64,000 nucleotides of DNA from assembly GCA_034190875.2 (NCBI GenBank), contig CM067356.1, positions 56,069,458-56,133,457 of the forward strand, written 5' to 3'. Made by a program: the position numbers and the translations under genes. The number at the start of each line of letters is the position of its first letter. The first letter of the stretch is position 1. Below, piece by piece: positions 38,388 through 50,864 of this stretch. The stretch is from Urechis unicinctus. Its lineage: Eukaryota; Annelida; Polychaeta; Xenopneusta; Urechidae. Under the pieces are notes generated by a model. That model searched no databases, was not told the DNA's origin, and was given only the letters and a program-made list of their open reading frames with translations.

Positions 38388-39274
38388 ATCCTGCCTTGGG
38401 ATTATCTTCTGGCATCTCAGTAGGGAGTGGGTAGTAGAAATCAAGATGAAACCATTCCCTGTCATGGCATCCTTCACAAAGGTGTTGGGCTTGTCATGGT
38501 CCTCACACATAAACATCTGGCACTGGAGACACCTGAATATGAAAGTTACACATTAGTGCACAAAAGGTCATTCATAGGTAGATATTACAATATTAATTGC
38601 GTAACATTACTGTAGTTTTGATGGATTTGCACACAGGCAACATTCAGGCTCTTGAGCAGATGGTGCCATGTTTGCTAGCAATGAGTCAACTACCGATTGC
38701 CTTTGGGTCTCCCAAAGATTTTGGCTTTCCAGTTTTCGCTTTTGCCAATCGGTCAGCTCACTATCATCATGGTCATCTTGTACTTGGGTCAGATAATTGG
38801 CTGTACTTTTTCCAAATGTCAGAAACTAAATCGTCTCCTTCACACAGTTAACATCTATCGTCAGAAGATAACTCCATATAAATTTACCCTCTATCACTAT
38901 AACTACTAATTCATGTTTAATTTTTATGAAACATAAAAAATGCAGTAGCAACTCTCCACAAATATCATGATCTTACCGATAGTAGGTGTATCAACTGTTT
39001 GTAACACTAGCAAAGGATGCACCTGAATGTGTTCTTAGAGATCAGTAAATTTTGTGAAATTAATTTTTCTGGAATATTTCATAATTAACAAAGGTACCAT
39101 GATTATTTAGTCTGGCTGAAGAAGCTGAGGTTTGCTTGCGCTTCACTCCATGTGGTATTATACCAGAGGTACTCCTCAGTGGAGAGTTAACAACAAGACG
39201 GGAAGATTTTGCCTTAGCTGGGCGAAGTGCTTTGAGTAATTTAGCAGCGGCTTTATCAAATGCCTTCTCAGGGT
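38388..39274 (-). CDS. Spliced gene with Cys/His zinc cluster (partial, possibly transposon-derived)
   Basis: Minus-strand exons: 39274-39098 (acceptor TTTAAATGCAG, donor GTACCT), 38825-38611 (acceptor after TTTAG, donor GTAATG) and 38532-38388 (acceptor CATATTCAG, donor GTAATC). Exon 1 encodes a Lys-rich segment (DPEKAFDKAAAKLLKALRPA). Exon 2 encodes a charged segment with SELTDWQKRKLE and then ECCLCANPSKLQ. Exon 3 starts CLQCQMFMCEDHD. Joining exons 2 and 3 in phase gives C-x2-C-x7-C-x2-C-x4-C-x2-H, a zinc-ligand spacing as in B-box and related clusters. A Trp/Arg-rich helix followed by a Cys cluster is also reminiscent of the N-terminus of KDZ-type transposases; that link is from memory and untested. 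After the cluster the continuing ligands (CHDREWFH) sit in another frame, and exon 2 also has a competing frame (SDIWKKYSQLSDP). The gene may be decayed. The start codon is unplaced; an ATG at 39404-39402 is one candidate. Confidence 0.45.
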
Positions 39275-40715
39275 CTGCATTTAAACAAAAGTTTCACATA
39301 TATTTTTGTATCTGCAGAAATTCTAGCCTTCAAAAGTGCCAAAACAAACATCAAATTCAGTTTATTTAGCTTTCTCTCAACTTATGTCTCCTCGACGATT
39401 TCATTGTCCTGTCTATAGCTTTCGATAATGCTATCATTTAACAGCCTGTACAACTTCCACAGGAACCCCCCAAACTACCAACGAACAAAGAGGAGGTGGT
39501 TGCTGATTAGGCAAGGCAACTCGCCCCTGGTGTTTTGATGATCTGATGCCACCTAAGAGGCGACGGTCCGTATGCAGAATCGTGAGCGTTATAAGCAAAT
39601 TTGCTCCTTCTCGCAACGCAGACAAGGGACAGTTAAAAAAATATACATTTTCATATCAACAAATGTCTTATCATCAATCTTGCCTAGTGTCCAACAACAG
39701 AATCAACGAAATCCAACACAATTTTAAAATTGTTGTCCAACATGGCTATCGCGCAATCGAAAACATGAACGAGAATTAACGCAGTTATGTTGCATTATGG
39801 GAGTCAACCATGTTTTTTTTTAACAATGTTTCATGATGTGCCGTATTTTATAGCCATGGACGACTCTTATTGACATATTTTTATACTACCGTCGTGCGCG
39901 GCTATGTATTTTAGTGCTCAAACAGAACAAGTAGACAAAACTGTAGTAATATAAATAGTCCTCGTGTGATTTTGTGATATAAGCTTGCATTTTGCTTGGA
40001 GGGCTTTGGTAAGTTTTTAGTGAGTTCATTGGTCGTTTGGACTTCAGAAGCTCCGTAATTTCACTGGCTGCGCTTCGCCTCTAAAGCTCGGATGTGAGAT
40101 CGAAAGTAGTAAATAGAGCGGAGCTGTCAGAGGTTGAGATTCTTTGCCTAGTTGCTGATAAAAGGAACGCTGTACATTTCCATATCATCATATCAGATTG
40201 TCGATAATATAGGCATGACATAAACGTTTGCGGGAAGCAAAGCCCCCATTCCCTAGCTGCACACGACGGTAATATAAACAAGACAACCCCTTCCACTGAT
40301 CGAAATATATTGCGTAACCTAAGATAGAGAGCGTGTAAATATGAAACAAGTGACTATAACATTAAAGCATGGAACAAATATTACTACAAGTGACCTTCGA
40401 GTTTCATGGTGCTTACACCTGAGTCCATCTTCGGTTAGTGCACATAATTGACGATTTAATAACAATTAAAACATCGAAGCATCCTCACCTGACCGTATGT
40501 CCGCCATCTTGGGCTGATGAAGCTCGGTAAAAAGGGATCCTTCCTTATTTCACGCCCCATGCCAAACCGTTCTCCTTACACTCTCCTACGTGCGGTAGTT
40601 TATGAAAGGCTGCCGGGCATAGGCACCGCGAGGCCTTCTTACACTACCCAATGAGTGCTAATGTAAGGCGAAGTGACCACTATCCAATGGTTGAGAGTGT
40701 AAGCTCGAGAATGGG
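39275..40715. other. Flank of zinc-cluster gene, nothing firm
   Basis: Frames at 39434-39625 (minus) and 39546-39779 (plus, starting MPPKRRRSV) are open, but no splice partner or domain was found. From 39780 to 40715 nothing is recognised. Confidence 0.35.
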
Positions 40716-40930
<215 letters not shown>

Positions 40931-41656
40931 TTCTTTGAATGTGGTTGAAGCTGAATATGACTTCTAAGGCTGACTGATCAACCGGACAAATCTTAGTCAC
41001 TACCACATTTCGAAGGCCACCTTTATCGTCTGTGATTGCTTGAATATCCATTAAACATTTGAAATGGATGGCGATTGCCAAGCTGTCTGGTCCTGTAAGG
41101 ACTCGCATCGTTCTAGTCGTGCTGCTGTATGCTTGCTCCAGGTAGACAATGCGAGATACGCATGCTCAGTGTAATGTTTGATCACAAAGCGAGTAGTAGT
41201 ATTTTGTGCATGTGAAGCGTTGTAATTAGCTAAGAATAAACCCCATGCAGCGGCGATCTGCTATAGTCTATTTGAGATGATACAGTTGTAAGGACAGTGT
41301 TTTCATGCTTTTCGGCGACACCCAAAAAATTGGTCCTTTCGGCTCGCTTCGTGACCACCATTTAGCAACCTGATCTTCCTCCAACAATTGTGCACAACTA
41401 CTTCATTGTACGTGCCCTTTAGGATCCAAGTTGAATAAGTGGCATACCAGTCATCACATCTAACATAAAGACTATCGTTGCATTGCGAAGCATCGAATTT
41501 ACGCTTTTTTTTTAACAAATTGGATTGACTTATTGACACTAGCATCCAAACATCTCTCTTTTGCGATGTTAGATTTGTTGGAGATTGGAGGTGGAAAACA
41601 TGGCTATCAATGTTCTTTAAAATAAACATTTGTCTTTTGTCTCTGCAGTATGCATA

Positions 41657-41658
41657 AC

Positions 41659-41690
<32 letters not shown>

Positions 41691-41703
41691 CACACACACA
41701 AAC

Positions 41704-41738
<35 letters not shown>

Positions 41739-41928
41739 ATTCATATATGTATATATCTATAAATTTCTTCAAATATATATATACATATATATATATATTT
41801 ATATATATATATGTGTATATATGCATATATATATGCATATATTTAAACACACATTTATAGATATATTTATTTATGAATAAATATATACTTATGCATATAG
41901 CATAAATATATAAAACAAATATAAACAA

Positions 41929-41959
<31 letters not shown>

Positions 41960-42130
41960 ATATATATATTTGTACATTTCTTTAAATATATATATACATG
42001 TATATATATATTTATGTATATATATATGTGTATATATGCATATATATGTATGCATATATTTAAAGACTTTTATAGATATATTCATTTATGAATAAATATA
42101 TATTTATGCATATAGCATACATATATAAAA
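41657..42130. repeat. CA microsatellite followed by TA array
   Basis: (CA)n runs at 41659-41702 with one CG interruption. It is followed by TA-rich DNA to about 42130 that contains two copies of a larger unit (compare 41764-41890 and 41970-42100, both with ATGAATAAATATATA and TATGCATATAGCATA). All frames here are microsatellite artefacts. Confidence 0.95.
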
Positions 42131-42135
42131 CAAAC

Positions 42136-42830
42136 AACTGAGATGATGGCATTTTGGTTTTTAGAAACAACAAGCAGGGCACAAAGTGTGGCAGTTATTA
42201 GGGCCAATGGGATCAGCTACATCATCAGCATCATTTGATCACACTCATGGTTACTCTCCATTATTTGCGTGTTTTTTTTGCATACCGCTATATGCGACTG
42301 ATATCACGTACTTTAGTGTTGATAAGACATCGCATTTACCCAATCGGTTTACATATCGCTAGGTATAATTCATCGCTATAAAAAGGAACAATAATTTTCA
42401 TGCTATTGAAAATCTCGTAACGCAATTAATGAATTACATCGACGATATGACGACATTGCAATGTTTAGAGAACTTACAATGCGGATGACGCATTAATTTA
42501 CAGTATGCGTGCATTCAATCATGACACAAAATGTATTGGTGATATCTGTAACCAAAATACATTATCCCAAGGTGTTGGTTATCAGCGCCCACTGCTTGTA
42601 AATGCGGCAATAGCAATTTGTTCAAGCAAGTAATGACCCCCAGTCAATATGACGGAAGTGTTTGGTATGTGTTATATGAATTGTTGTTGATATAGCGGGT
42701 TTATGTAGTATCAGAGTCATTAAAAGTAGGGCTTTCAATCTGGTTGCAGAACCACCTTCACAGCATTGTATCGCGTATTTCATCATAAATTCTGACACCC
42801 GGTTAACAAGACCCCGCAATATCCCCGGTA
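42136..42830 (+). repeat. Repeat superfamily member, segment 1, copy 1
   Basis: It aligns over about 700 bases with 44755-45435, offset about 2.62 kb. Both begin right after a TA array and share CAACTGA, GATCAGCTACATCAT, TCATCG, TACATCGACGATATGACGACA/TATATCGACGATATGACGACA and the minus-strand AGAACCACC segment. Divergence is considerable. Confidence 0.8.
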
Positions 42831-42889
42831 ATTGTGTACTTCACCTCGGATAAATCTGTCTGTTGGCACATGTATGATAGCTTTTGTCA

Positions 42890-43830
42890 CCTGTGGTTCC
42901 TTCCAACGTCAGAATGGTCTGCGTTACTCCCATGGGGCTTTTTAATGTGTTTTTGCTCAGCAGTTTTATGCGGCTAAGGTGTCAGAGGAAGGTTATGATA
43001 GATAGCAGTCTGGCAGCAGCAACCCACATTTCCTTTCTCATCCTTATTAATGGCTAATGAAATACCACCTTCTAATTCCCTAGATGTTAGTAGGTATCCG
43101 CAGACTACTTGATAATAGCGATATAGCGCGGGAAGTAAAATATATTCAAGCTTTACGAATGATAATGATTGATTCAGAGATAAACCATGATTGCACACGT
43201 AACCCAGTCCTATGCATACTGGCCGGCTGACAGTGTACATGTTTGAAACAGTCCAGCATCTGTCCCCGCTATTGTGCAGGTGTACTCAGAAGTGGTACGT
43301 TAATGTTAACCATGACTTGTTTCTGGAATAAAAGTCTTTTTTTGATGGCTTTATCCTCCCACTTTAAAACAAAGTCGACGCACTAATATAGGTTATTACA
43401 CAAATATATAGAGAGGTTTGAGCCGACACAGCGGTGCTATTGGAATGCACATAGGAACATACTTTTATTCCCTAATAATACCCGATACGCTTCATCATTT
43501 GATAACAATAACATCGATGGAATGGCAAATATGTTTATCTTTAGAACACAAAGAGGCTATAGCAGTTGCTATATGGGAACCTTACTTTTGTTTACAATAC
43601 AAGGGCTGCAAAAACTTCAATAGACGTCCTTTGGATAACATGCGGTTAAATATTTCCCATCAACGAAAAGAGACCTTTCATGAGACTACAGTCTTTGTGT
43701 GGATTCATGGCCCCATGCAGCATATTATGCAAGTCGGTGCCAAGAATGCCCCATCCACGATTTCTGCCGACAATCTTAAAACTCAGATACGAGGTATTTC
43801 CGTCGGTTGTTGTCCATCACCGGCATAGTT
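42890..43830 (+). repeat. Repeat superfamily member, segment 2
   Basis: It matches 46310-46960 and 56330-56820. Shared blocks include TTAATGGCTAATGAAATACCAC/TTAATAGCTAATGAAATACCAC (43 and 46 kb), GTCCAGCATCTGTCCCCGC, and ATTCATGG...TTATGCAAGTCGG (43 and 56 kb). The 136-codon frame 43418-43828 lies in it. It is not conserved in the other copies, so I do not call a gene. Confidence 0.75.
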
Positions 43831-44105
43831 AGCAATCATCTATGTACCATCAAAAGCCACATATGAGCCAAAAGCACATTTCTACGTTGTAAGACTGTTT
43901 AATGATTTGCATTTTACCATCCGTCTATCGTTATATATTATATCCCATCTTTATATTCTGTTCTATATATCACATATTTAACGTGGATGCATTTCTCCAT
44001 TGTGAACATAAGCCGGTTGCTTAGTCAATATAAATCCTTCCCCGACCGGGCAACATGATACGAAGCAACACATGCAGTCTGTAATCAGTATTAAAGCCTA
44101 TCTAG
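43831..44105. other. Short unassigned stretch
   Basis: AT-rich; nothing recognised. Confidence 0.4.
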
Positions 44106-44745
<640 letters not shown>

Positions 44746-44754
44746 TAGCAACCA

Positions 44755-45435
44755 ACAACTGAAGAGATGGCGTGTTTTGTTTTTAGAATGACAAACAGGG
44801 CAAACAGCCATTACGGGCCGAAGAGATCAGCTACATCATTAGCAACTGAGGGCTTGTAGTTTCAGTAACATTTTCTTACTCCCAGTGTTCCTCTCTGTTA
44901 TTTGCTTGGTCTTATGCATGCCGCTTTATGTGAATTGCATCATGTATTTCAATGTTTATAATACCAATCTGTTTGCAAATCGCTTATATATAATTCATCG
45001 CCTAAAAAAGAACAATAGTTTTCATGCAATTGAAAACGTCGTCAAGCAGCTATTGAATTATATCGACGATATGACGACAATACCATGTTTCAGGGAACTA
45101 CCAATGCGGGATGACGCGAATAGCATAATTTTACAGAATGCGCGCATTCATTCATGACATAATATGTTTCGGTGATATCTGTTACAAAATGCCAACAGCG
45201 TTGGTCATCAACGCCCATTGCTTGTAATTGTGTCAACAGCAATCTGTGCGAGCAAATAAACACCCCGGCTCATATTCGTAACACGGAGGTGTTCGGTATG
45301 TGTTATATGAATTGTGGTTGATATAGCGGTATTATGTTGCATCAGAGTCATTAAAAGTAGGCCTTTCAATTTGATGGCAGAACCACCCTCAATACATTGT
45401 ACCGCGTTTAACAAGTCCAAGCAACGCATCCACAA
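44755..45435 (+). repeat. Repeat superfamily member, segment 1, copy 2
   Basis: Counterpart of 42136-42830. A plus-strand frame (44885-45157) contains SFHAIENVV...LNYIDDMTT. The 42-kb copy can be read as FHAIENLV...MNYIDDMTT. This gives a weak hint of a decayed reading frame, but the copy at 42.4 kb soon hits a stop. Confidence 0.75.
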
Positions 45436-46300
45436 ACCATGCTTACACGTTTACAAAGCTCGAATGTTTCATATCGACATTTATTAAAGTATTTAGCATC
45501 ATTATGCGAAAGGGATTCCTCATGAGGCGTTGAATGTGATTGGTATATGCTTCCAGTTGCCCGATGAAAATGTAATTAATTACCCAACATATGTTAAGCA
45601 CTAAATCGCGGTCTCTTCCTGCAATCCACCAAAACAACATGAGTTTAACGCTTTTTTCTTTCAAATATCAAATGAAGATTTTATTCTTGTCACTTATCAC
45701 AATTGGCCAAACGTGGCTGTGACATCTTTCTACAATATTTAGATTCTAATATTTCTATGATCATAACAGGTCAAATTTATCAATGTCGATAAGCAGATCA
45801 TAAATATCATCGAAAATTCAGCATTGTGTAGACATCCGGTTGCTGTAAGTGTTGGAGCAAATTGAAAGCATTATTTACAGTTTTAGTGCTGTTATATAGC
45901 GCATTAACTAATTTAAATACTAAAAAGACACATCACTAATGCATCATCGTTTTCCACCATAGGCGCATTTCACCAATCGGGGTGTTTTGTGTCTCATGCA
46001 ACAATGAGGATGCACTTCGGTGATATTGCTTTAGGCCTGTACATCGCCCAATGAGTGCCATCACTCGCGTGCGCGAGGCATTTGCGAACGAGCTGAATGT
46101 ATAATGCAAACTTGTAAGCTGCTGAATAAGAAAGGCGTTTCCCTGTAGGACTAAGAGTAAAAACCAAGACGACGGCAGACAGAGGTCATCGCTCAAAATC
46201 GAACTTATCAACTTGCCCTTCGGCAAATAAAAGTCATATGCTATCACGCCCAAAACACAGGTTAGGACAACCCGTTCCCATTACCAAGTGGCAATGTAAC
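45436..46300. other. Between repeat segments, nothing recognised
   Basis: No domain or repeat recognised. The minus-strand frame 45936-46253 is unsupported. Confidence 0.4.
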
Positions 46301-46309
46301 TACCGCGCC

Positions 46310-47440
46310 CCATTTCCTTTCTCATCCTTATTAATAGCTAATGAAATACCACATTCACATTCCCTATATGTTAGTCGGTACTTCCACACTACTTTATTAT
46401 AGCGCTGTAGTAAAATGTAGGCTTTACGAATGATAATGATTGATTCAGGAATAAACGTTTATTGCACACGACACCCACTCCTATGCCTAGTGACAATGTG
46501 CATATTTTAAACTGTCCAGCATCTGTCCCCGCCATTGTGCAATTGGAATCATAAGGGATGAGCATACCGACCACATAGGTATTGTGATGATGCTACACAG
46601 CAATGTTGATAGTGAAGCATTCGCATCCTTCAATACTCAGTCTTAGGGGTTGAATTAATAATAACAGTCGACCGTTTAGCCTGTGACTGATGAAGTTCGT
46701 CGACTGTCGATTGGTAAGGACATTTCCACTGCAAAACTAAGAATTCGGCAGGTTTATATCGGCTCTAACACAAATAGATAGAGAGTGTTAGGTTTGAGAC
46801 GACACAGCTGTGTTATTGGAATGCACAAAAGAAACATACGCTTCATCATGCGGTGAAACATTTTCCATCAACGAAAATGTACCGTTCATGGGACAGCAGT
46901 CTATGTATCGATTCGTTGCCCCATGGAGCGGAGTTTATTAGGTAGGTCAGTGGCAAATTATTATTATGCAGACCTTAATAAGGGTACAAATGTAAATCTC
47001 TTTAAGGTCAATCTACATGTAAACCTATGGTGGTTAAGAGCGTGTACGTCAAAAAAATTTAACGCGGACGGAAATTGTAAATAATCGATCCGTCGCAGAA
47101 ATCAATATCCTATCGCAAGGTATAATGGGAATACTTATATCCACCAGGCACATTAGGTACCTATTATCTCAGATTTAGGGTTGCGCAAACAAGTTGTGCT
47201 AACGTTAAGATATATCGTAGGCTTCAAATCAGCGAGAACACGTCTTCAGTCTTGATACAGCACGAAAAGAGTGCTGGCGATGGAGGCCGTCAACTTTTCA
47301 TCCAGCAGGGATTGCGGCGTGTTTGCTACAATAAATGTTGAGATTATTTAAACAGAAATCCAATCACTATAAGAGAATTACGTTCACCTGAAGCAGGAAC
47401 ATACTTGTGTAATTTAGCACCGACCGCTTGGCCGTCCTAT
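46310..47440 (+). repeat. Repeat superfamily member, segments 2-3
   Basis: The first half matches 42890-43830 and 56330-56820. The second half (46950-47440) matches 57550-58345, with shared ATGCAGACC..AATAAGGGTAC, AAGGTCAATCTACAT, TGTGTAATTTAGCA and CGACCGCTTGG. The order is the same in both places, which defines one element at least 2 kb long. Confidence 0.8.
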
Positions 47441-47689
47441 CAATCTATTATGTATATGCAAGGGCAAAATAGCGGTCAGATACCAATTAAGAGACTTATA
47501 CATAAGATATCATAAAGTCTTAGCAATCTATTATGTATATGCAGGGGCAAAATAGCGGTCAGATACCAATTAAGAGACTTATACATAAGATATCATAAAG
47601 TCCTAGCAATATATTATGTATATGCAGGGGTCAAATAGCGGTCAGTTACCAATTTATAGACTGATATATAAGATATCATAAAGTCACTA
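47441..47689 (+). repeat. 83-bp tandem repeat, three copies
   Basis: Units at 47441, 47524 and 47607, each exactly 83 bases to the next start. They share ATTATGTATATGCA, AATAGCGGTCAG and AGATATCATAAAGTC. Units 1 and 2 are almost identical and unit 3 is more diverged. A single related fragment occurs at about 47936-47970 (TGCATAAAATAGCGGCTAATTACC). Confidence 0.92.
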
Positions 47690-49721
47690 ATTGGTGGCGA
47701 GCACATATATGTCATAATTGTACAACCTATGTATCACGAAGACATCCTGTGTATTCGATAAATATGTACATCACTTATGTAAAACACGAATAGACATTGT
47801 ATCTCACATCAGGTTACAATCATACTGACAAGGTGAATCAGATGTCAACTGAGCAATGTGTATGCGGTTTATTGAAGGACTCGGTTCCAAACATTGCTTC
47901 AGTCATTGTCATCAAATATAGCAGACGGGGTGAATACTGCATAAAATAGCGGCTAATTACCGATTTATCAAGGCCAAGAATCCTTGAGAGTACTCCAATC
48001 TCATCGTAGTGGCATTTGCCAGTGAAATTAATCTGCGTGGTTTATCTTAGTTTAGACCTATTTCTAGATCATGTGCATTTTCGTACTATTTGTGTCTCTG
48101 TGCGTAGCTCATGGAAGGGGTCAATACATACCACAATAAATGCTGGTAAATCTCACAGTTTATGTTAGAGCTTGTATAATATCCTCACTGAGTAAACTTA
48201 CTGACAAATCATAATCCAGCACTTCCCAAAATATCTCTTTGCGGTTAGTATGTTATGTAATTTTTGTCATAACTTGTGATGAAATTGATCAATCAGTTTT
48301 TGATTTTATAAACAATGTTATGTGAAGCTATCAGATTTTAAAATTTGACTAAATACCCATAATTACACTAATTTATCATAATTCAGGTGTGGCTTAGTCA
48401 TTTTTTGCGTATTGTGAGACAAATCACGCCTGTTTCTTGGTCAAACGATGCATGTTGTAGCATGATTAAAACAATACTAGCGCTAGTGTGATACTAGCAT
48501 CTCATGTTCTGTACATATGCACTGCTTTTAATACTGTACTACTATTGTGTTGTCCGCCATGTTTATTGATTACTATTTTCATACGCATTTTATTGTTAAA
48601 CGTTAACCGATATATTTTATCAAAATATATTAAACTATGATTATATATAGACTGACTCGAATAACTAGGTAGTTAACTCTGTCTTCTTATTTCACGAAAG
48701 CATTATATCATTGACTGATCCAGGCCCTTATTGTACTTGACACTCTAATGAGATAATGTATAATATTGCGATCACGACTAGGTATGACGAATTGAATCCC
48801 GTCACAGGAACTTGATACGATTGAGGTGGATTTAAATGGCACAAATAACCTTTCGCCTGATAGAAGGATAAACATAATGCAATTGGGAAGTAGCCTTGAA
48901 GACATTTGGTTTATATAGCTGCTCCAGAAACGACGTTTGCAGCATAAGATAATTTTGATGCAGATGGAATAATGATGGCATTTGTGAAAAAGCACCTAAA
49001 TCAAAATAAAATGGCACAGGTTTTTGGAAAGCAGTATTGTGGACCACTAAGGTTCTGGCCTAAAAACGAAAGTCTGTAATCCTCTCCAGTAGTACCGTAT
49101 ACAACTGAATTTCACAATATATAGAGTGAATATCCGCATATCATAGGCGGGATAAATCTGCACCAAACAGCCTTGTGTGGACTATCATTGTAGATGTTGC
49201 CATTGTATCAAATTGCATTGTTGTGTCATGCATGCCGCGGAAAGCATCATGCTGTATGATTGTAAATACATATACATATCTATTATATATTTCAAACAAG
49301 TTAATGTTCAGGCTTGTTAAAGAATCAGCGCAAGAAAGATGTAACTAGGAGCTCATCAATTTCTTGCGATAACCCAGACTGCATCGCAGGGGCCTGGGAC
49401 AACACGTAAACTCACAATCGAAACATCTCATTATTTGGGCAAAAGCAATCGGCTCCCTTCGCAGAGGATATGAAACAAACCAAGCGGTAGGGATATGTAA
49501 GCCTGCTGACCAACGGGCTGTTGTAATATCTTTAGACCAACCCTTACCACTGGAACAAGGCAACGTTATTGTACAACCAATCAAAACAGAACGTCGAATT
49601 TGTCTGTAGTATCACTCCTAAATGAATTTGACAGAGTTGGGCCCGACACGCCTGAAGCTCACCCTAACTAAACAGGGAGCAAATAAAACATCGAAATCCT
49701 GTATAAGCTATAATTAGGGGA
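47690..49721. other. Intergenic upstream of glycosyltransferase gene
   Basis: No supported gene. Minus-strand frames at 48708-48995 and 49345-49584 have no domain or splice context. Confidence 0.45.
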
Positions 49722-49770
49722 GTAGTGTAGATGAGTAGTGGTGCGCCAGAACCGCTACTCTCTATACTAC
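49722..49770. promoter_or_regulatory. Imperfect inverted repeat just upstream of TATA box
   Basis: The 21-base arms at 49722-49742 and 49750-49770 pair at nearly all positions, allowing one 1-base shift. The inner 7 bases are GCGCCAG. Its place directly before the TATA-like element suggests a cis-regulatory site or cruciform. The role is inferred. Confidence 0.45.
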
Positions 49771-49772
49771 TG

Positions 49773-49779
49773 TATAAGG
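49773..49779 (+). promoter_or_regulatory. Putative TATA box (TATAAGG)
   Basis: TATAAGG lies about 130 bases before a strong splice donor, so transcription would start near 49800 and give a first exon of roughly 110 bases. Another TATAAG at about 49702 is an alternative. Confidence 0.4.
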
Positions 49780-49802
49780 TGACCAACGTATGCTCAGCCG
49801 GT

Positions 49803-49910
49803 GCACTGCTGCAGCTAATCAACACATCCTATATTTTAACATTTGTGAGAGCACTCTGGTCGAGGTATTGACAAGCGTTACGTAGAAGAGATCTTGACTT
49901 CAGAAATCAG
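49803..49910 (+). other. Putative 5' noncoding exon of glycosyltransferase gene
   Basis: The exon ends CAGAAATCAG at 49910 before donor GTGAGTG. Its start is estimated from the TATA-like box and is not seen directly. It is spliced to 50812 by an intron (49911-50811) that ends in the strong acceptor CTGTTTGCTTTGCAG. Confidence 0.45.
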
Positions 49911-50811
49911 GTGAGTGTACATGTGTATTAATGTCATTTTAAAAGAGATTCACATTAATTTCATGCAAGAAATACTGAATATTCACCTTCATAATGAGAA
50001 CTTCAACGCACGTGCACATTTAAGAAAATAGGCACATATCATGCGAGTATTTCAAGCTAGACTGAACACGCATCCTCAATTATGTTTATATAGACGATGG
50101 CTAACTTGTTATGCTGCTGATTTTCAAGCGAAACTGTCACACATATCATTCTTTCTTTCAAAATCAATCATAAAGAGGGATATCTAAGAGTATATTATTG
50201 AATGAACAGAACTTCAAACGATAGTTGGAAAACATGTTTGTCCTTTTTTAGTTATTGTTCAGTATAAGTTCTATTATTATCTCATTTAAAACCTCAGGTG
50301 GCATCGAAATCGTAATTGCTTACAAATTGGTCTCAAAGTTTCGTCTATGCTCACATTCAGGTCTGGTGCGCATGCGCGATGATTGTGTTGCATCGCAGCC
50401 ATTTTGAGGTTTTTAACGTGTTACGTATATTTCCAAAATTGATAAGGTTAGTCGAAAATACTATGTAGAATTATTCTCTTTGTTACAATGACCAATAATA
50501 CCAATGTGATAATATGTGTTCAGACGAGAATAATCAACATAATGCCTCCATATTTGGGAGGAAACAATCCTTTAAATAAGTGACGTCACCTCATTAACAC
50601 CCATGAATATGCATTTACTATCAGGATCACAATATAGCTCATCAAGTTCAAATATACTGTTTCAATTCCAATAATCCGACTTAACAATGTGAAATAGATT
50701 TCCTTAGACTAAATGTAAGGAATCATTAAAGTAACGTCAATTGGTATGAATCAATGAAAGCGTTATAGGAACTGTTTTGAATAGTGATTTTACCATCTGT
50801 TTGCTTTGCAG
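49911..50811 (+). other. Putative 5' UTR intron (901 bp)
   Basis: GTGAGTG donor and pyrimidine-rich TTTGCTTTGCAG acceptor, 53 bases before the start codon. It contains no recognisable gene; a GCGCATGCGC-type palindrome lies near 50370. Confidence 0.5.
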
Positions 50812-50864
50812 TGTTTTAACTACACGAAGGTCCAGTAAGCTGAGTAAACTGTACAACTTTCGAT

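Noticed and set aside
39546..39779. Plus-strand frame beginning MPPKRRRSV
   Set aside because: It has an attractive basic start, but codon content soon becomes random and no splice donor leads to another exon.
43418..43828. 136-codon frame
   Set aside because: The homologous repeat segments at 46.8 and 56.6 kb do not keep the frame open.
45045..45075. YIDD string as a reverse-transcriptase active site
   Set aside because: None of the neighbouring RT motifs can be read in any frame on either side.
47441..47689. CRISPR-like array
   Set aside because: The 83-bp units are contiguous with no unique spacers, and the DNA is eukaryotic.
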